A stretch of DNA of 37,569 nt, from the NCBI GenBank assembly GCA_031459235.1, contig JAVKIY010000026.1, forward strand, positions 1 through 37,569, read 5' to 3'. The notes below the pieces were generated by a model. That model was not told the DNA's origin. It was given only the letters and a program-made list of their open reading frames with translations, and did not search any database. This DNA is from Fervidifonticultor_A tertius. Its GTDB lineage: Bacteria; Sysuimicrobiota; Sysuimicrobiia; Sysuimicrobiales; Humicultoraceae. The stretch's first letter is position 1. Every line of letters starts with the position of its first letter. This document shows, one piece after another, positions 35,652 through 37,569 of the stretch. The position numbers were made by a program, and so were the translations under genes.

Positions 35652-36160
35652 CACGGCTCCCCGGTCAATCTCCGGTCCGCCGCTCGGACCGCGTCCGCCT
35701 GCGCCTGCGCGCGCCGCCGGAGGGCCTCGCGGATGCGCGCGTCGCCCAGCCCGAGGATGCGCGCCGCGAGCAGCGCCGCGTTGACCGCGCCGGCGCGACC
35801 GACGGCCACGGTCGCCACCGGCACGCCGCCGGGCATCTGCACGATTGACAGCAGCGAGTCCAGCCCGCCCAGGTGCTCGGTGGGCACGGGGACCCCGACG
35901 ACCGGCAGCACGGTTTTGGCGGCGGTCATGCCCGGCAGGTGCGCGGCACCGCCGGCGCCCGCGATGATGACCTTGATCCCCCGGGCCTCGGCGGAGGCCG
36001 CGTACTCGAACATCCAGTCGGGCGTGCGGTGCGCGGAGACCACCCGCACCTCGTGCGGGATCCCCAGCTCGGCCAGCACCTCGGCCGCCGCGTCCATGAC
36101 CGGACGGTCCGAGACGCTGCCCATGATGATCCCGACCACCGGCGCGTCCTCCGCCGTCAT
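35651..36160 (-). CDS. purE: N5-carboxyaminoimidazole ribonucleotide mutase
   Basis: A 169-residue class I PurE, which moves the carboxyl group of N5-CAIR to carbon 4 to give CAIR in purine synthesis. The conserved active-site blocks are GIIMGSVSDRPVM at the N-terminus, RVVSAHRTPD, and AGAGGAAHLPGMTA, followed by PVVGVPV and VQMPGGVPVATVAVG. The presence of purK next door fits the bacterial two-step route rather than the class II direct carboxylase. The ATG at 36160 overlaps the smpB stop as ATGA, and the purE stop overlaps purK by one base, so all three are probably translated from one message. The C-terminus has a short Arg/Ala-rich tail that is typical enough. Confidence 0.97.
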   Translation of the reverse strand: MTAEDAPVVGIIMGSVSDRPVMDAAAEVLAELGIPHEVRVVSAHRTPDWMFEYAASAEARGIKVIIAGAGGAAHLPGMTAAKTVLPVVGVPVPTEHLGGLDSLLSIVQMPGGVPVATVAVGRAGAVNAALLAARILGLGDARIREALRRRAQAQADAVRAADRRLTGEP

Positions 36161-36642
36161 CGCTGGGGCCGCTGCCGTGTGACGTCGTGCTTCACCGCGC
36201 GCCGGGCCTGGCGGCCGGCCTCGCGCTCGCCGATTGCCGCGCGCTTGTCGTAGAGCTTCTTGCCGCGCGCGAGCGCAATCTCCACCTTCGCGCGGCCCCG
36301 CGTGAAGTACAGCCGCAGCGGCACGAGCGTGTACCCCTTCTGCGCGGCCCGGCCCGCCAGGCGTTCGATCTGCCGCCGGTGGAGCAGCAGCTTGCGCCTG
36401 CGCAGCGGGTCATGGTTGAAGATGTTCCCGGCCTCGTAGGGAGGGATGTGCAGGTGGTGCAGCCACACCTCGCCACCCTCGACGCGCGCGTAGGCCTCGG
36501 CCAGCGAGGCGCGCCCCGCGCGCAGCGCCTTGACCTCGGTGCCCGTCAGCACCAGGCCCGCCTCGAACGCTTCCTCGATGTGGTACTCGTGGCGGGCGCG
36601 GCGGTTGGTGGCGACCAGCTTCTCGCCCTCGGCGACCGGCAT
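36157..36642 (-). CDS. smpB: SsrA-binding protein SmpB
   Basis: A 161-residue tmRNA-binding protein, needed for trans-translation: it binds the tRNA-like end of tmRNA and takes it into the stalled ribosome. Family marks are VATNRRARHEYHIEEAFEAG, LVLTGTEVKALRAGRASLAEAY, the IPPYEAGNIFNHDPLRRRKLLLH block, and the basic C-terminal tail KKLYDKRAAIGEREAGRQARR that follows the decoding channel. An ATG at 36642 and a GTG at 36645 are both possible; GGAGG is upstream of each. The stop overlaps purE by four bases. Its partner ssrA is about 2.8 kb downstream on the same strand, with purE, purK and a Sua5-type gene between. Confidence 0.97.
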   Translation of the reverse strand: MPVAEGEKLVATNRRARHEYHIEEAFEAGLVLTGTEVKALRAGRASLAEAYARVEGGEVWLHHLHIPPYEAGNIFNHDPLRRRKLLLHRRQIERLAGRAAQKGYTLVPLRLYFTRGRAKVEIALARGKKLYDKRAAIGEREAGRQARRAVKHDVTRQRPQR

Positions 36643-36646
36643 CACC

Positions 36647-37054
36647 TCACCCCTCCGCCGGGACGCGCGCCGCGAGCGTGCCCTCGGCCTCGGCGACCAC
36701 CGCGCCGTCGGCGGCGCGCAGCACCGCGCGCGCCTGCTGAAGCGCCCCGCGCCGGCCCGTCTCGCTTGCCTCCACGCGCAGCGGCTCGCCGGGCCGCGCC
36801 GGGCGGCGGTAGCGGACCGCCAGGCGCGCGGTCACCGTAGGCTCGCCGCGCATGTAGCCGAGCGCGGCCATGGCGTCGTCGAGCACCGCGGCCAGGATGC
36901 CGCCATGCACGATGCCGGCAAACCCCACGTGGAGCGCGGACGGTGTGAACTCGCCGACCACGCGCCCGTCCTCGGTTCGGAACGCCACGTGGAGCCCGAT
37001 GGGGTTATCGCGCCCGCACACAAAGCACGACGATGCATCGCGCACGGCCGCCAC
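36647..37054 (-). CDS. PaaI-like hotdog-fold thioesterase
   Basis: A 135-residue single-hotdog protein of the PaaI/4HBT-like group, which hydrolyses acyl- or aryl-CoA thioesters. The active-site helix is visible as VHGGILAAVLDDAM (His50, Gly51-Gly52, Asp59-Asp60). The N-terminus has CFVCGRDNPIGLH with Cys10 and Cys13, typical of a subset of these thioesterases with a CxxC-like cap. Substrate unknown. It starts with a GTG whose first base is the last base of the upstream acetyltransferase stop, and ends just before the smpB start, so it sits in the same operon run. A role in clearing stray acyl-CoAs is a family-level guess. Confidence 0.85.
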   Translation of the reverse strand: MAAVRDASSCFVCGRDNPIGLHVAFRTEDGRVVGEFTPSALHVGFAGIVHGGILAAVLDDAMAALGYMRGEPTVTARLAVRYRRPARPGEPLRVEASETGRRGALQQARAVLRAADGAVVAEAEGTLAARVPAEG

Positions 37055-37569
37055 TAGAGGTCACGCTCGAGATAGAGGAATGTGCGCTCGACGCCGAAGC
37101 ACAGCGCCCGCAGGAAGGCGCCCGCGGTGGGGTCGAGCGCCCAGGCGGCCGCGTACGGCGGCGCCGGGCGGCCGGCGAGCAGACCGATCGCCGCGTGCGC
37201 CAGGGCGCGGCCCACCCCGCGGCGCCGGTGGCCCTCGCGCACCCCCACGACCCAGTCCCCGCGACCCGGCCGCAGTTCCACCGCGGCGAACCCGACGAGC
37301 ACGCCGTTGCGCAGCGCCACGAACGCGCGGCCCTCCCGCATCCCCAGCAGACGCTCGACGTTGCCCGCGTGTTCGCCGCCGGGCAACACCTCCCGTGCCA
37401 GGCGGCCGACCGCGCGCGCGTCCGCGGGCTCGGCGCGGCGCACCTGATAGCCCTCGGGCGGCCGGGCCGACGGCCGCCGCGGCCCCTGGTGGCGGTAGAC
37501 GACGAGCGCGTTGGCGAACGCCGCGCCCAGCCGCCGGCCGACCGTCAGCGCGAAGGCGTTCGTCTCGGC
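37054..37569 (-). CDS. GNAT acetyltransferase-domain protein (N-terminus cut by window edge)
   Basis: The GNAT domain occupies about 129 residues at the C-terminal end: RRAEPADARAVGRLAREVLP, then GVLVGFAAVEL, the acetyl-CoA loop VREGHRRRGVGRALAHAA, and a closing ALCFGVERTFLYLERD. A GTG at 37443 could be the start, with GAGGG seven bases upstream. However, the same frame stays open through all 42 codons to the right edge of the window, and 41 of them end in G or C. I therefore think the protein probably has an N-terminal part beyond the window, including GRRLGAAFANALVVYRHQ. What that part is, I cannot say. The stop overlaps the thioesterase start by one base. The substrate of the acetyltransferase is unknown. 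Confidence 0.7.
   Translation of the reverse strand, partial: AETNAFALTVGRRLGAAFANALVVYRHQGPRRPSARPPEGYQVRRAEPADARAVGRLAREVLPGGEHAGNVERLLGMREGRAFVALRNGVLVGFAAVELRPGRGDWVVGVREGHRRRGVGRALAHAAIGLLAGRPAPPYAAAWALDPTAGAFLRALCFGVERTFLYLERDL

Overview
The window is a gene-dense, very GC-rich (roughly 70% or more) bacterial chromosome segment. It holds about 34 protein genes, most separated by fewer than 60 bases or overlapping, plus the tmRNA gene and one decayed gene. I see no insertion sequence, phage gene, CRISPR array, tRNA or rRNA. The gene mix (a Cu-amine-oxidase-N/AMIN/Amidase_3 cell-wall hydrolase, an MSMEG_2256-type luciferase-like oxidoreductase, an M3 peptidase, a FabL-type enoyl reductase, and a Bmp-type ABC importer whose binding protein lacks a lipobox) fits an uncultured high-GC lineage, perhaps one of the Armatimonadota/CSP1-3-like or related candidate groups. 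That placement is an inference from gene content only.

Layout, left to right. Positions 1-3861 (minus strand) carry a housekeeping run: RNase PH, the XTP/dITP pyrophosphatase, a single-span membrane protein cut by the left edge, and a secreted N-acetylmuramoyl-L-alanine amidase. Positions 4019-9828 hold a luciferase-like oxidoreductase, an M3 oligopeptidase, pyruvate kinase and a membrane-fused spermidine-synthase-like protein. Positions 9862-14712 are a four-gene Bmp/nucleoside-type ABC importer. Positions 14888-17176 are a malic enzyme fused to a phosphotransacetylase-like domain. Positions 17367-22662 centre on histidine degradation: hutH and hutU are divergent, and hutU is followed without gaps by a fumarylacetoacetate-hydrolase-family gene and a LOG-family gene.

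Positions 22652-23944 encode a secreted GHL10-like glycoside hydrolase. Positions 23987-27754 are a tight operon of an acyl-CoA dehydrogenase, a zinc alcohol dehydrogenase, a FabL-like reductase and a BadH-like dehydrogenase, meeting a convergent fabH. Positions 28861-32266 hold a secreted nuclease and a cyclase-like/ATPase/TPR signalling protein. Next to the latter is the wreck of a VOC (glyoxalase-like) gene.

Positions 32525-37569 hold a small secreted protein of unknown function, ssrA (tmRNA), and a run of overlapping genes: an acetyltransferase, a thioesterase, smpB, purE, purK and a Sua5-type tsaC. Both parts of trans-translation (SmpB and tmRNA) therefore lie within 3.6 kb of each other.

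Nothing here is a clearly new defence or mobile system. The most interesting items are the acd-adh-fabL-badH-like operon, the overlapping hutU-FAH-LOG arrangement with a palindrome in the hut divergent region, the altered active-site positions of the cyclase-like domain, the decayed VOC gene, and a hairpin placed between the ribosome-binding site and start codon of the amidase. All functions are from reading the sequence; no database search was run.
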